Shown: positions 44,622 through 53,226 of the stretch, in pieces
Position numbering within the stretch: the first letter of the stretch is position 1
Layout: every line of letters begins with the position of its first letter
Assembly (NCBI GenBank): GCA_017441385.1
Contig: JAFRXY010000091.1
Coordinates: 1 to 56,012 of the forward strand
Direction of reading: 5' to 3'
Length of the DNA: 56,012 bases
Source of the DNA: Clostridia bacterium
GTDB lineage: Bacteria > Bacillota > Clostridia > Oscillospirales > Acutalibacteraceae
The notes under the pieces: model-generated
Seen by the model: only the letters and a program-made list of their open reading frames with translations
Databases searched by the model: none
What the model was told of the DNA's origin: nothing
Translations under genes and position numbers: made by a program

Positions 44622-44650
44622 ATTGTAATGCTTTTTTTCATTGTTGTAAA
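44622..44650 (-). promoter_or_regulatory. Promoter of scrA-ptsH-ptsI
   Basis: On the minus strand TTTACA (44645-44650), 17 bases, TACAAT (44622-44627), with the operator at 44603-44616 immediately downstream. Confidence 0.65.
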
Positions 44651-44693
44651 TTGACAATAATTACAAACATAACGCTAAAAAATAGGTATATTT

Positions 44694-45521
44694 TCAGATA
44701 AGCCCCAGCTTTTCAAAGGCCTTGTACAGTCCGTCGTCTCCGACTGCCGGACAGATATAGTCCGCCATCTCCTTCATAGCGGGATGACCGTTCTCCATAC
44801 ATACGCTGTATCCCACCGCTTCGAACATTTCCCTGTCGTTCATGCTGTCGCCGAAGCCGACGGTGTCGGAAATGTCCTTGCCGAGATAGTCGCAGAGCTT
44901 CTGAATGCCGATGCCCTTGTTGAAGTCCAGTCCGAACACCTCGCCGTTGAGACATCCCACCGCCTCCAGATTCTGCACGCAGAAGACGAAATGCTCCTTC
45001 AGGACTTCCATCGGCTCGTCGAGCTGTTTCCGGTCGGTGCACATGAAGACGATCTTGTAGACGGGAGCGCCGTTGTATTCGCTCATGGGACGGATGTCCA
45101 GCGATTCGCTGAGCTGGCGGCGGAACCGCAGCAGCTCGGAATTGGAAAATGCATCCGCGCCCTCCAGCAGGTCTTCCAGACCGTTGTCCCCGTAGGTGCC
45201 GTCCAGACATTCCACCGTGCGGAAGACATGGTTGCGCCCGAATACATCCATCGCCAGACGGAAGACCTCCGGCTTCATCGGGCGGTCAAACACCACCTCG
45301 CCGTCGCATACGACATACCCGCCGGCACTGGCGACATATCCGTCAAAATTGTATTTGAGCAGCGGCCGGAGCATGGCCAGATTCCTTCCGGTGCAGAGAA
45401 AGACCTTGTGACCGTTGGCCTGCGCCTTCCGGATAGCCTCCAGCGCCGAATCGGGCGGAATATTGTACCCCGGTTCGGTCAGAGTGCCGTCAATGTCCAG
45501 CAGCAGTATTTTTTCATTCAT
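44694..45521 (-). CDS. Cof-type HAD-superfamily phosphatase
   Basis: 275 residues from ATG 45521, with AAGGAGG upstream. LLLDIDGTLTEPG is the nucleophile motif, FLCTGRN follows the second Thr motif, and GFGDSMNDREMFEAVG is the metal-binding motif, with a C2-type cap between. These enzymes dephosphorylate sugar phosphates. In this cluster it could act on sucrose-6-phosphate, giving free sucrose for the GH13 enzyme, or remove sugar-phosphate stress. Last gene of the scrK unit; the repressor gene ends 23 bases upstream. Confidence 0.88.
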   Translation of the reverse strand: MNEKILLLDIDGTLTEPGYNIPPDSALEAIRKAQANGHKVFLCTGRNLAMLRPLLKYNFDGYVASAGGYVVCDGEVVFDRPMKPEVFRLAMDVFGRNHVFRTVECLDGTYGDNGLEDLLEGADAFSNSELLRFRRQLSESLDIRPMSEYNGAPVYKIVFMCTDRKQLDEPMEVLKEHFVFCVQNLEAVGCLNGEVFGLDFNKGIGIQKLCDYLGKDISDTVGFGDSMNDREMFEAVGYSVCMENGHPAMKEMADYICPAVGDDGLYKAFEKLGLI

Positions 45522-45544
45522 GGCTGTCCCTCCTTATATTGGGA

Positions 45545-46543
45545 TTACACAGATTCACGTTCAATCAGCCTGTAGCCGAGCATGGTGTGGGTGAGCGGCA
45601 GCTTTTCGCCCGAATGCTCCCGGCTGTATTCGATCATGGAGAGCAGGAGCTGGGCGGCCTTTTCGCCGCTTTCCTTGTGGAAGAGCTGCACCGTCGTCAG
45701 GGCGGGGGAAATGATGGCGCCCGCCATGCCTCCGCCGATGCCGCCCACGCTGATGTCCTCCGGAATGCGGAATCCCCGTTCCTTCAGGGCTTGGATCGCC
45801 CCCACCGCAAGGGTGTCGGTCGCGCAGACAACCCCGTCGGGAACGAAACCGCCCTCCAGAATCTCATTCATTCCTCTGCTGCCCTCGTTCAGGGTGAAGC
45901 GCACCTGCGTCCTCGCCAGTTCTTCGGGATTCAGACCCGCTTCCCGCATGGCCTCCTCCACCCCCAGACGCCGGTTCAGCCCGACGCTGACGTCAGCTTC
46001 CACCGCGCCGACAAAGGCCAGCTTCCGCCTGCCTTTGCGGATGATATGCCGCGCCATTTCACGCGCCGCGCGGCGGTCATCATGGTAAATACAGCTCACC
46101 GAGGAATGATTCTGCCCGCAAACCACGATGGGAATTTCGCTTTCCTTAAAGAAGCTGATGTGCGCCGGCGTCAGCACCGTACCCATGAGAATAATGCCCG
46201 CAAGCCTGACCTCCTGCATCATGCGCAGGTAGTCAAGCTCCTGTTTTTTGTCGTTGCCGGCGTTGCCGAATATCGTGAGATAGCCCGACCGGCTCAGCAC
46301 CGACGAAACGCCTTCCATCAGATTGCTGACCGAATCGGAATTGATCTTGGGCACGATCACGCCTATGCTGTTGCTGCGCTGCTGCCGCAGCGAACGTGCC
46401 GCGACATTCGGCACATAGCCGGTTTCCTCAATGACCTGCCTGATTTTCTGCTTTTTTTCTTCGCTTATGCTGCCTCCGTTCAGATAACGACTGACCGCGG
46501 CGGGCGAAACGCCTGCAAGAGCGGCAATTTCACTAATTTTCAT
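45545..46543 (-). CDS. scrR: LacI-family repressor, probable sucrose regulator
   Basis: 332 residues. The N-terminal helix-turn-helix is MKISEIAALAGVSPAAVSRY with the hinge YVPNVAARSLRQQRS, then the sugar-binding core (SIGVIVPKINSDSVSNLMEG; DGVVCATDTLAVGAIQALKE). It lies inside one of the two units that carry the shared operator, so it likely represses both and itself, releasing on a sucrose-derived sugar. The gene symbol is by context. Only a weak ribosome site is visible. Confidence 0.88.
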   Translation of the reverse strand: MKISEIAALAGVSPAAVSRYLNGGSISEEKKQKIRQVIEETGYVPNVAARSLRQQRSNSIGVIVPKINSDSVSNLMEGVSSVLSRSGYLTIFGNAGNDKKQELDYLRMMQEVRLAGIILMGTVLTPAHISFFKESEIPIVVCGQNHSSVSCIYHDDRRAAREMARHIIRKGRRKLAFVGAVEADVSVGLNRRLGVEEAMREAGLNPEELARTQVRFTLNEGSRGMNEILEGGFVPDGVVCATDTLAVGAIQALKERGFRIPEDISVGGIGGGMAGAIISPALTTVQLFHKESGEKAAQLLLSMIEYSREHSGEKLPLTHTMLGYRLIERESV

Positions 46544-46580
46544 TCTGCATCATCTCTGCTGTGAGATCGGTTTGGTTTCG

Positions 46581-48431
46581 TCAGGATTCCAGCGCCCACA
46601 CAAATCCGTAAGGAGGCAGCGCAATGGAATGAACCGCGTGCTTCTTTCCCGTCATCAGATCGGTGTAGGAGAGCCTGTGCCCGAAGGACAGCTTCCGCTC
46701 TTCCTCACAGAAATTGAAAAGCGCCAGCAGCTTCTGCTTTCCGTACTGGCGGAAAAGCCCCAGCACATTGGCCGAACCGGTTTCGATGGGATAGAATTCC
46801 GCCTGCGCCATAAAGACTTCGTTGGCCGCGCGGGTTTCCTCCAGCTTTCTGAGAGCCGAGAAGATCCTGCCCTGATAGCTTTCGGGGTCGCGGCGGTTTT
46901 CGGCGAGCTTCCAGTCGAATCTGCCGCGGTGGAGGTAACGGCTGTCGAATTTCTTGTTGATGTCGGCGTGATACCGGTAGTCGTTGAGCTGCCCCACCTC
47001 GTCGCCGCTGTAAATGACGGGAATGCCGCTCTGGGTAAACATATAGGCGTGCAGCATGATGTCCGCGTCCACCGCCAGTGCCAGCGCGTCGTCATCGTCA
47101 TTCCACACCGCCGCCTCAATGCCGCAAAGGCTGGCGGTAGTGCCGCAAAGACGGGCGTCCTGCAAAATCTGGTCTTCGTTATACAGCTCGCCGCGTGAAA
47201 CGCTGCCGGGGTATTTGCCGGTGAAATAATCGTTGAGGTACCGCTTGTGTGGAATTTCTTCCATCTGGCGCTCTTTCAGCCAGTCGTAATCCAGACCCCA
47301 GCCGATGTCGTCGTGACACCGCAGATAATTGAGAAAGACATAATTCTTGGGCAGCTCGGCGAGCTTTTCCATCTGACGGTTGAGCAGGTCAACCTCGCGG
47401 GTCGCGACGGTATTCCATGTGCTCGCCATGGTGGTTACGTTGTAAAGCATATGGCATTCCGGCTTCTGCGTGGAACCGAAATAGGGAACCACCTTGGACG
47501 GCTCCATCACCACTTCGCCCAGCAGCAGCACCGACGGACAGGCGATCTCGCAGATCATGCGCATCATACGCACGATGTTGTGCACCTGCGGCAGATTGCG
47601 GCAGGGCGTGCCAAGCTCTTTCCAGATATAGGGCACCGCGTCCAGACGGATGACGTCAATGCCCGCGTTGGCCAGATAAAGAAGGTTCTCCGTCATGTCG
47701 TTGAAGACCATCGGATTGGCGTAATTCAGATCCCACTGATAGGGATAGAAGGTGGTCATCACGATATCGCCGCTCGGCAGCTTGGTGAAATTGCCGGGGG
47801 CGGTGGTGGGAAAGACCTGCGGCACGGTGCGTTCGTACTCACTGGGGATATCCCAGCTGTCGAAGAAGAAATAGCGGCTCTTGGCCTGCTCGTCACCCTT
47901 CCGGGCGGCTTTGGCCCATTCGTGCTCGTCGCTGGTGTGGTTCATCACGAAGTCCAGACAGCAGCTGATGCCGCGTTCGTGGCAGAGCGCGGTAAGCTCT
48001 CTCAGGTCGTCCATCGTGCCCAGTTCCGGCTGCACCTTGCGGAAGTCCGCCACCGCGTAACCGCCGTCGCTGTGCTCCTTGGGGCTTTCCAGCAGCGGCA
48101 TGAAATGAATGTAATTCACGCCGCTTTCGGTGAAGTAGTCGATCTTTTTGATCACGCCGTTTAAATTCCCCGCGAAATTGTCCACATAGAGCATCATACC
48201 CACAATATCGTTGCTCCGGTACCAGTCGGGATTGGCTTCACGCTCCCGGTCGATGGCTTTCAGCGAGTCGTTCCGCTTGGCATAGTATTCCCGGATCAGC
48301 TTGCAAAGGTAATCAAAGCCCTTTCTATCGTTGTTGTAAAGCTCACAGTAGAGCCATTTCAGCTCGTCATAACGCGCGTTCAGGCGCTGTTCCAGTTCGT
48401 TTGCGTTTGGATTTGCTTTGGTTTCGGCCAT
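46581..48431 (-). CDS. Amylosucrase-like GH13 enzyme
   Basis: 616 residues from ATG 48431, with AAAGGAGG upstream. NPDWYRSNDIVGMMLYVDNF, MPLLESPKEHSDGGYAV and FVMNHTSDEHEW follow Neisseria amylosucrase closely. Nucleophile Asp264 is in IRLDAVPYIW, acid/base Glu306 in LLLGEVV and Asp374 in CHDDIGW. Amylosucrase makes an alpha-1,4-glucan from sucrose and releases fructose, which the adjacent fructokinase would capture. No signal peptide, so it would act inside the cell, where the PTS delivers sucrose-6-phosphate. Use of phosphorylated sucrose, or sucrose made by the HAD phosphatase, are both possible; sucrose hydrolase or phosphorylase activity is an alternative. Confidence 0.88.
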   Translation of the reverse strand: MAETKANPNANELEQRLNARYDELKWLYCELYNNDRKGFDYLCKLIREYYAKRNDSLKAIDREREANPDWYRSNDIVGMMLYVDNFAGNLNGVIKKIDYFTESGVNYIHFMPLLESPKEHSDGGYAVADFRKVQPELGTMDDLRELTALCHERGISCCLDFVMNHTSDEHEWAKAARKGDEQAKSRYFFFDSWDIPSEYERTVPQVFPTTAPGNFTKLPSGDIVMTTFYPYQWDLNYANPMVFNDMTENLLYLANAGIDVIRLDAVPYIWKELGTPCRNLPQVHNIVRMMRMICEIACPSVLLLGEVVMEPSKVVPYFGSTQKPECHMLYNVTTMASTWNTVATREVDLLNRQMEKLAELPKNYVFLNYLRCHDDIGWGLDYDWLKERQMEEIPHKRYLNDYFTGKYPGSVSRGELYNEDQILQDARLCGTTASLCGIEAAVWNDDDDALALAVDADIMLHAYMFTQSGIPVIYSGDEVGQLNDYRYHADINKKFDSRYLHRGRFDWKLAENRRDPESYQGRIFSALRKLEETRAANEVFMAQAEFYPIETGSANVLGLFRQYGKQKLLALFNFCEEERKLSFGHRLSYTDLMTGKKHAVHSIALPPYGFVWALES

Positions 48432-48454
48432 GGTTGTACCTCCTTTAGTATTTT

Positions 48455-49417
48455 TCAGTTTATCTCTTTCAGCTTTTCGCTCAGTTCCTCTGCGTCCGGC
48501 ATCGCCGGAATCGCTCCGTGCCGCGAGGTTGTGAGCGACGCCGCCAGATTCGCGGTACGGACGCTTTCATAAAGCTGCTCCGGGCTGAGTCCGTCCGGGC
48601 GGTAAATCCCCAGCGCCGCCATTCTGTTCAGGAACGCCCCGAAGAAGGTGTCTCCCGCGCCGTTGGTGTCGGCTACCTTCACTTTGCATCCGTCCGCTTT
48701 GCCGGTTTCCTCTCCGCGGCGGTAATAGGCGCCGTCCGCCCCGAGGGTCAGCAGGATCAGCGGAATGCCGTACGCGTCATAGAGCTTCTTGGTACCCGCT
48801 TCCCAGTCGTCCGTTCCGGTCAGAAGGGGAAGCTCCTCGTCGGAAATCTTGAGGATGTCCACCATTCCGAGCACGGATTTCATCTGCTCCACCGCCTGTG
48901 CCTCGCTCTTCCAGAGGTTGGCGCGGTAGTTGGGGTCATAGGTGACCGTCGCGCCGTATGCCTTTGCCTTCTCCGCCGCGTAGACCGTCGCCGAACGGGA
49001 AGGCTCGTCGGTCAGGCTGACCGAACCGAAATGAAGAATATGCGTGTCGGACAGCATGTCCAGATTGATTTCATCGCTGCGCAGCAGCACGTCGGCGCAG
49101 TTCCGGCGGTAGAAGGAAAAGCTGCGTTCCCCCGTTTCCGACACCGAAACCACCGCCATGGTAGTGCGGGCATCGCTGTCAGTGAGCATACCGGAAACGT
49201 CAACCCCCTGCTCTTGCAGCGTATGGCGGAGAAAGTCGCCGAAATAATCCCTTCCCACCTTGCCGATGAAGGCCGTTTCCGCCCCCAGCCTTGACGCGGC
49301 GACGGCGACATTGGCGGGCGCGCCGCCGGGATTGGCGGTGTAGAGGGGAATTCCGTCCTTCCGGCCGCTGTAGGTCATGTCGATAAGGATTTCTCCTACG
49401 GTTACTATATCTTTCAT
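48455..49417 (-). CDS. scrK: Fructokinase, PfkB family
   Basis: 320 residues from ATG 49417, with GCGAGG seven bases upstream. GEILIDMTYSG and NPGGAPANVAVAASRLG at the N-terminus and DTNGAGDTFFGAF near the end (catalytic Asp, anion hole) are PfkB signatures of bacterial fructokinases. It phosphorylates fructose released by the GH32 and GH13 enzymes to fructose-6-phosphate. First gene of its unit, directly under an operator-bearing promoter. Confidence 0.93.
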   Translation of the reverse strand: MKDIVTVGEILIDMTYSGRKDGIPLYTANPGGAPANVAVAASRLGAETAFIGKVGRDYFGDFLRHTLQEQGVDVSGMLTDSDARTTMAVVSVSETGERSFSFYRRNCADVLLRSDEINLDMLSDTHILHFGSVSLTDEPSRSATVYAAEKAKAYGATVTYDPNYRANLWKSEAQAVEQMKSVLGMVDILKISDEELPLLTGTDDWEAGTKKLYDAYGIPLILLTLGADGAYYRRGEETGKADGCKVKVADTNGAGDTFFGAFLNRMAALGIYRPDGLSPEQLYESVRTANLAASLTTSRHGAIPAMPDAEELSEKLKEIN

Positions 49418-49460
49418 AGCAGCACCTCGCTTCATAGAATTTCATAAAATTGAAATTGAT

Positions 49461-49474
49461 TGTAATCGATTTCA
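49461..49474 (-). promoter_or_regulatory. LacI-type operator of the scrK operon
   Basis: TGTAATCGATTTCA on the + strand, the exact reverse complement of the EII operator. Overlapping it, TGAAATTGATTGTA (49451-49464) is a weaker second copy. It lies eight bases after the -10 box. Confidence 0.75.
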
Positions 49475-49482
49475 TCACTATT

Positions 49483-49511
49483 ACTATACCACACGGAATG
49501 AGAATTTTCAA
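49483..49511 (-). promoter_or_regulatory. Promoter of the scrK operon
   Basis: On the minus strand TTGAAA (49506-49511), 17 bases, TATAGT (49483-49488), followed by the operator. Confidence 0.7.
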
Positions 49512-49611
49512 TGTGTTTTACAGGCATCTGATAGAGAATTTAGCCATAATTATTTGTCAATTCTCAACAGCGGATTCTCCGTAATCATTCAAAGATTTAT
49601 TGCGCACAAAC

Positions 49612-49648
49612 AAAAATCCGTAAATGCAGCTGCATCTACGGATTTTTT
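49612..49648. terminator. Terminator of the SGNH hydrolase unit
   Basis: An almost perfect palindrome centred on TGCAGCTGCA, with arms AAAAATCCGTAAA and TCTACGGATTTTTT, giving T-runs on both strands. It is 38 bases after the stop at 49686. The stretch 49512-49611 holds nothing I can identify. Confidence 0.8.
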
Positions 49649-49685
49649 CCTGAATCGCCTTGCCCGACAGCAAAAGAGTCATGCG

Positions 49686-50795
49686 TCATTCAAACAGTTC
49701 CGGCACATCCATCAGTGCCCTTTCAAAAATGAGTCGATGACCTTCTATCGTCGGGTGAACTCCGTCGTCAATAAATAAGTCGCTGTCAAATGTGACTCCG
49801 TCGTTGTTTTTTGAACAGGCTTTTGCCGCGTCAATGTATTTTCTTCCCGAAGAACGGATATAGTCATTCATTTTCATATGTTCTTCATATGCGCAATTCT
49901 CATTGGAAGAAGGCGTGACGGTAACAAGCACGGGAATAATATCATTCTTTTCCAATATGCTGCACATTTTATTCATGTTGTTCCGCCAGACAAACAGTTT
50001 ACGGTCGTTCATTCCGAAAGCCAGTATCATATACTTTGGCTTAACTGCGCCGAGAAGATAGGAATTTATCCATTTGACTCCGTCGGCGGAACGCGCTCCG
50101 CCCTTTCCGTTAATAAATACATCTCCGTCAAGGCGATTTTTTATGAGGAAAGGATACCGGTTATCTCTTTCATCCAGCAGCGAATTCCCTTCGACAAAGC
50201 TGTCGCCGATAATCGCGAGCCTTGCATGATACGGCTGATCGCTCAGGTCAAAAAACTCCTTTATCAGGATATCCCCGGAAACAACTTTGCAGGAACGCTT
50301 TCCCCAGCCTATTCCCGCTACCGTCGTATTGCTCCGCACTTCCACCGATCGGCCGGAATAATCGTCAACCAGCGTCAGATGCAATTCATAAGAATTCTCC
50401 TTGGCGAAATAGGCGGAATATGGACGACCCTTGGCGGAAATGCCCGCGATATCGCACTTTGCCGCCACTTCCTGATACTGATCCGGCAAACACGCTTTAT
50501 AAATTCCCATTTCATTCCGGGAAAAATCAATGTAAGCGCCGCACGCCACTTCGTAATCCGAAGAATCCGGCTGCCTTTTCATTTCCAGTCTGGCGTCCGG
50601 ATCCTTCAGAATAAACCTTGCGACGACTGTATCGCTATCGGCAAAGATATCGGTGTCAGCGGCTAATCGGGGGACATCGGAGGCTGACACTACCTTCTGT
50701 TCCGTAGAAAGATTGCTGACCAGACAAACGCTCAGGGCCACTGCCGCTATGGCCGCCAAAACGATCAGCGACACTGTTATTTTTCTGTTTTTCAA
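49686..50795 (-). CDS. SGNH/GDSL-family hydrolase, membrane anchored
   Basis: 369 residues from a TTG start at 50795, with AGGTGG close upstream. N-terminal membrane anchor (~6-28), a beta-rich region, then an SGNH domain: IIGDSFVEGNS (Ser nucleophile), GKGGARS, LAFGMNDRK (oxyanion Asn) and DDGVHPT (Asp-His). Such enzymes remove or transfer acyl groups on carbohydrates. Its operon partner is a large polytopic protein 48 bases upstream, so the substrate is probably an extracytoplasmic glycan or polymer. Confidence 0.85.
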   Translation of the reverse strand: MKNRKITVSLIVLAAIAAVALSVCLVSNLSTEQKVVSASDVPRLAADTDIFADSDTVVARFILKDPDARLEMKRQPDSSDYEVACGAYIDFSRNEMGIYKACLPDQYQEVAAKCDIAGISAKGRPYSAYFAKENSYELHLTLVDDYSGRSVEVRSNTTVAGIGWGKRSCKVVSGDILIKEFFDLSDQPYHARLAIIGDSFVEGNSLLDERDNRYPFLIKNRLDGDVFINGKGGARSADGVKWINSYLLGAVKPKYMILAFGMNDRKLFVWRNNMNKMCSILEKNDIIPVLVTVTPSSNENCAYEEHMKMNDYIRSSGRKYIDAAKACSKNNDGVTFDSDLFIDDGVHPTIEGHRLIFERALMDVPELFE

Positions 50796-50843
50796 AATAC
50801 CACCTGTTTCCGTAATTTTCTTCTGAAAAGAGAAGGCAAAAAG

Positions 50844-52928
50844 TTATCTGATCCTGTAAACATCCGTGCAGCCGTTGGAAAAGACCCTCTCGACCAGCTG
50901 CCCGTCAGGTTGAAACTCCGGGAAGTCATCAACATTGCACACGATATAATCTACGCCCTCCGATTTGATCTGCCTCAACGCATCGGTATCGTTATGATAC
51001 ATATCATACAGAAGGTCAAGACGGCGATGTACTTCTTTCAGCATTTTCGGTTCCTGCACATAATGGAAGCCTTCCATATAGATGATGCGTTCAGTAAAAA
51101 TAGACGAATACATATAGGCGTCCTTGTTATTGCCCTGCTCTTTCGTCACGCTGGCCGATGTTGCAATGATACTGTCCTTATCCGTGTTGCCGCGAATCCA
51201 GTCGAGCGCTTCAATTGCAGCTCTGCTGATTTTGCCGGTGTCGGCGGTGTTTTCACTTACGCCCTGTGAGTGCACGGTGATAATTCTTTTTGCACCCTTG
51301 CACATGTCCAGAAAACAGCCGTCACCGTATCCGATAAAAAAGAAGATATACATTTCAAAAAACAGTATGACGGAAAGTATGCCGGCTATGCTTCTGGCCG
51401 GCAGGGGCTTCAACTGACTGAATTCTTTGTCATACAGGCAGACGCCGAACAAGACGGACAGCACTCTCGCTGTCATGGAATAATACATATTGCTCGTTCC
51501 CGCATGCGCCCAGAACAGGCCCATAAACATTCCGAAGACAATGCTGACGGCAAATCCAAGATAGATGGAATTGCGGGCTTTTTTCCATTTGACAATGCGA
51601 AGAATACCGGTCATGCCGAAAAAAAACATCAGCGGATCCGCCAGAAGTTGCAGCAGCACCATTGTAGGATATGCCAGAAACGACGGAAAGATATTGATAA
51701 TGAAATTATTATAGATGAATGATGTGAGATAGGAGTACCACAGTAACTGTGTAGGAGCAAATCCACCCATTCTTACGGAATCCGAAGGGTCTTCATAGAC
51801 AAATACCATCATGACAGTTATAAACGCCGCAAGAAGTCCCAAGCCAAACGAAAAGGCTTTTTTATATTCCCTGCCGAACAGCCATCCAAAACATATGATG
51901 CCGGCGGCAACAATAAATATCATAGCGGCCGGCGCCTTTGTTCCGGTAGCGGCGGCCATGAAGATGACACAGCCGGCGCAGAGTTCCGCTCTGAAGGCCG
52001 GACGGCGGTACTGTTCAATAATATAATACAGCATCCAGCAGGCACAGCCTATTCCCACGTCAAAACCGAAGGGCATCTCCATCATATGGGAGACATAGGT
52101 CTGTACCGTGATCAGTTCAATACCGGTTGAAAAAGCAATCGCGACCATGCCGAATACGATGCTTTTTTTGTTGAGTTTAAGACTGCTGAGAACAGCGTAA
52201 ATGCCGCCTGTCAGCAAAAGGGTTTTGGGGAGGGCATAAAAGACCGTTCCCAGAGAGTATATCCTCATTCCAAGCGCATTTCCCTGAAAAGCCAGCGGTA
52301 TGCAGGAGAAATAATAATATCGCAAAGGATAGCCGGAAAGCCTTGGATTACCGGGAAGAAGTGAAACCGAGAGTGAAGAAGCGTTATTGAACCATGTCGC
52401 GTTATCGGTAATCATGAAGCTGGCGCTTGCGTGGAACGCACCCCCGTTTTTGGCCGAAAAGCAAAAAAACGACACAATTAACACAGCGAAGAAGACAATG
52501 ACAATTCCTTTTGGAATTTTTTGATCGGGATAAGGGGTAAGAATTTCCGTCCTTTTCTTCCAAAGCACCGCACAGGAAAGCAGAAACACCAGCAAGGAAA
52601 CAGGCAGCGAAAGCCATCTTCCCAAAGGCATTGCCATCAGGTATTCCGCAATAATAATGACATATCCCCACGCATAAGACATGACCCCGGTCAGCAGAGG
52701 GTCACGCTTTTCACCGAAAAACAACGCCGTCACCGCAAGTCCCGGAACTGTCATGAGAAAAAACTGAAAAAATATATTCAGCAGAATCTCGTACAGGGGA
52801 GACATCAACAGCAGTCCCGCAAGGAGAGAATAGGCTGTGTTCAAAATCAACATCCAGACGCCGACAGAGAAGAGGGATTTCTCCCGCACTGCTTTCTTCA
52901 CATAATCCGCCGAAAAATAAGATAGCAT
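50844..52928 (-). CDS. Large polytopic membrane protein, likely GT-C type glycosyltransferase
   Basis: 694 residues. About twelve to thirteen hydrophobic segments fill residues 20-540, and a ~150-residue soluble C-terminal part follows (AIEALDWIRGNTDKDSIIAT, FTERIIYMEGFHY, VDYIVCNVDDFPEF). This layout, with a terminal domain of the kind found in DUF2298/YfhO-like proteins, suggests transfer of a sugar from a polyprenyl carrier outside the membrane. The usual first-loop Asp motif is not obvious. It is co-transcribed with the SGNH hydrolase. AAAGGA precedes the ATG. Confidence 0.65.
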   Translation of the reverse strand: MLSYFSADYVKKAVREKSLFSVGVWMLILNTAYSLLAGLLLMSPLYEILLNIFFQFFLMTVPGLAVTALFFGEKRDPLLTGVMSYAWGYVIIIAEYLMAMPLGRWLSLPVSLLVFLLSCAVLWKKRTEILTPYPDQKIPKGIVIVFFAVLIVSFFCFSAKNGGAFHASASFMITDNATWFNNASSLSVSLLPGNPRLSGYPLRYYYFSCIPLAFQGNALGMRIYSLGTVFYALPKTLLLTGGIYAVLSSLKLNKKSIVFGMVAIAFSTGIELITVQTYVSHMMEMPFGFDVGIGCACWMLYYIIEQYRRPAFRAELCAGCVIFMAAATGTKAPAAMIFIVAAGIICFGWLFGREYKKAFSFGLGLLAAFITVMMVFVYEDPSDSVRMGGFAPTQLLWYSYLTSFIYNNFIINIFPSFLAYPTMVLLQLLADPLMFFFGMTGILRIVKWKKARNSIYLGFAVSIVFGMFMGLFWAHAGTSNMYYSMTARVLSVLFGVCLYDKEFSQLKPLPARSIAGILSVILFFEMYIFFFIGYGDGCFLDMCKGAKRIITVHSQGVSENTADTGKISRAAIEALDWIRGNTDKDSIIATSASVTKEQGNNKDAYMYSSIFTERIIYMEGFHYVQEPKMLKEVHRRLDLLYDMYHNDTDALRQIKSEGVDYIVCNVDDFPEFQPDGQLVERVFSNGCTDVYRIR

Positions 52929-52998
52929 AGTCTTCCATATCCTTTCCCGTCAAAACCTTCTGGCAATACCGGAAGCTTTTACAGGTAATATTGCAATT

Positions 52999-53027
52999 AG
53001 TGTATCACAAAAAATAACGAAAATCAA
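52999..53027 (-). promoter_or_regulatory. Promoter of the polytopic protein-SGNH unit
   Basis: On the minus strand TTGATT (53022-53027), 17 bases, TACACT (52999-53004), 70 bases before the start. The rest of the ~300-base divergent region is AT-rich with no gene. Confidence 0.5.
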
Positions 53028-53226
53028 TATTTATTTTGGCTATTTTATTGCGACGGTTTTTATGTTTTTATCAGGGAATAGAACATCGAAATAATGATTG
53101 TTTTTTCAGAATTTTTTCAGTTTTTTTAAAATACATCGATTTCTTCAGATAATCTTCAGATGGGCATGTTATCCTTTATACATCAGCCAGTCAAAGATAC
53201 AGATTATCAATCGGAGGTAATGCAAA

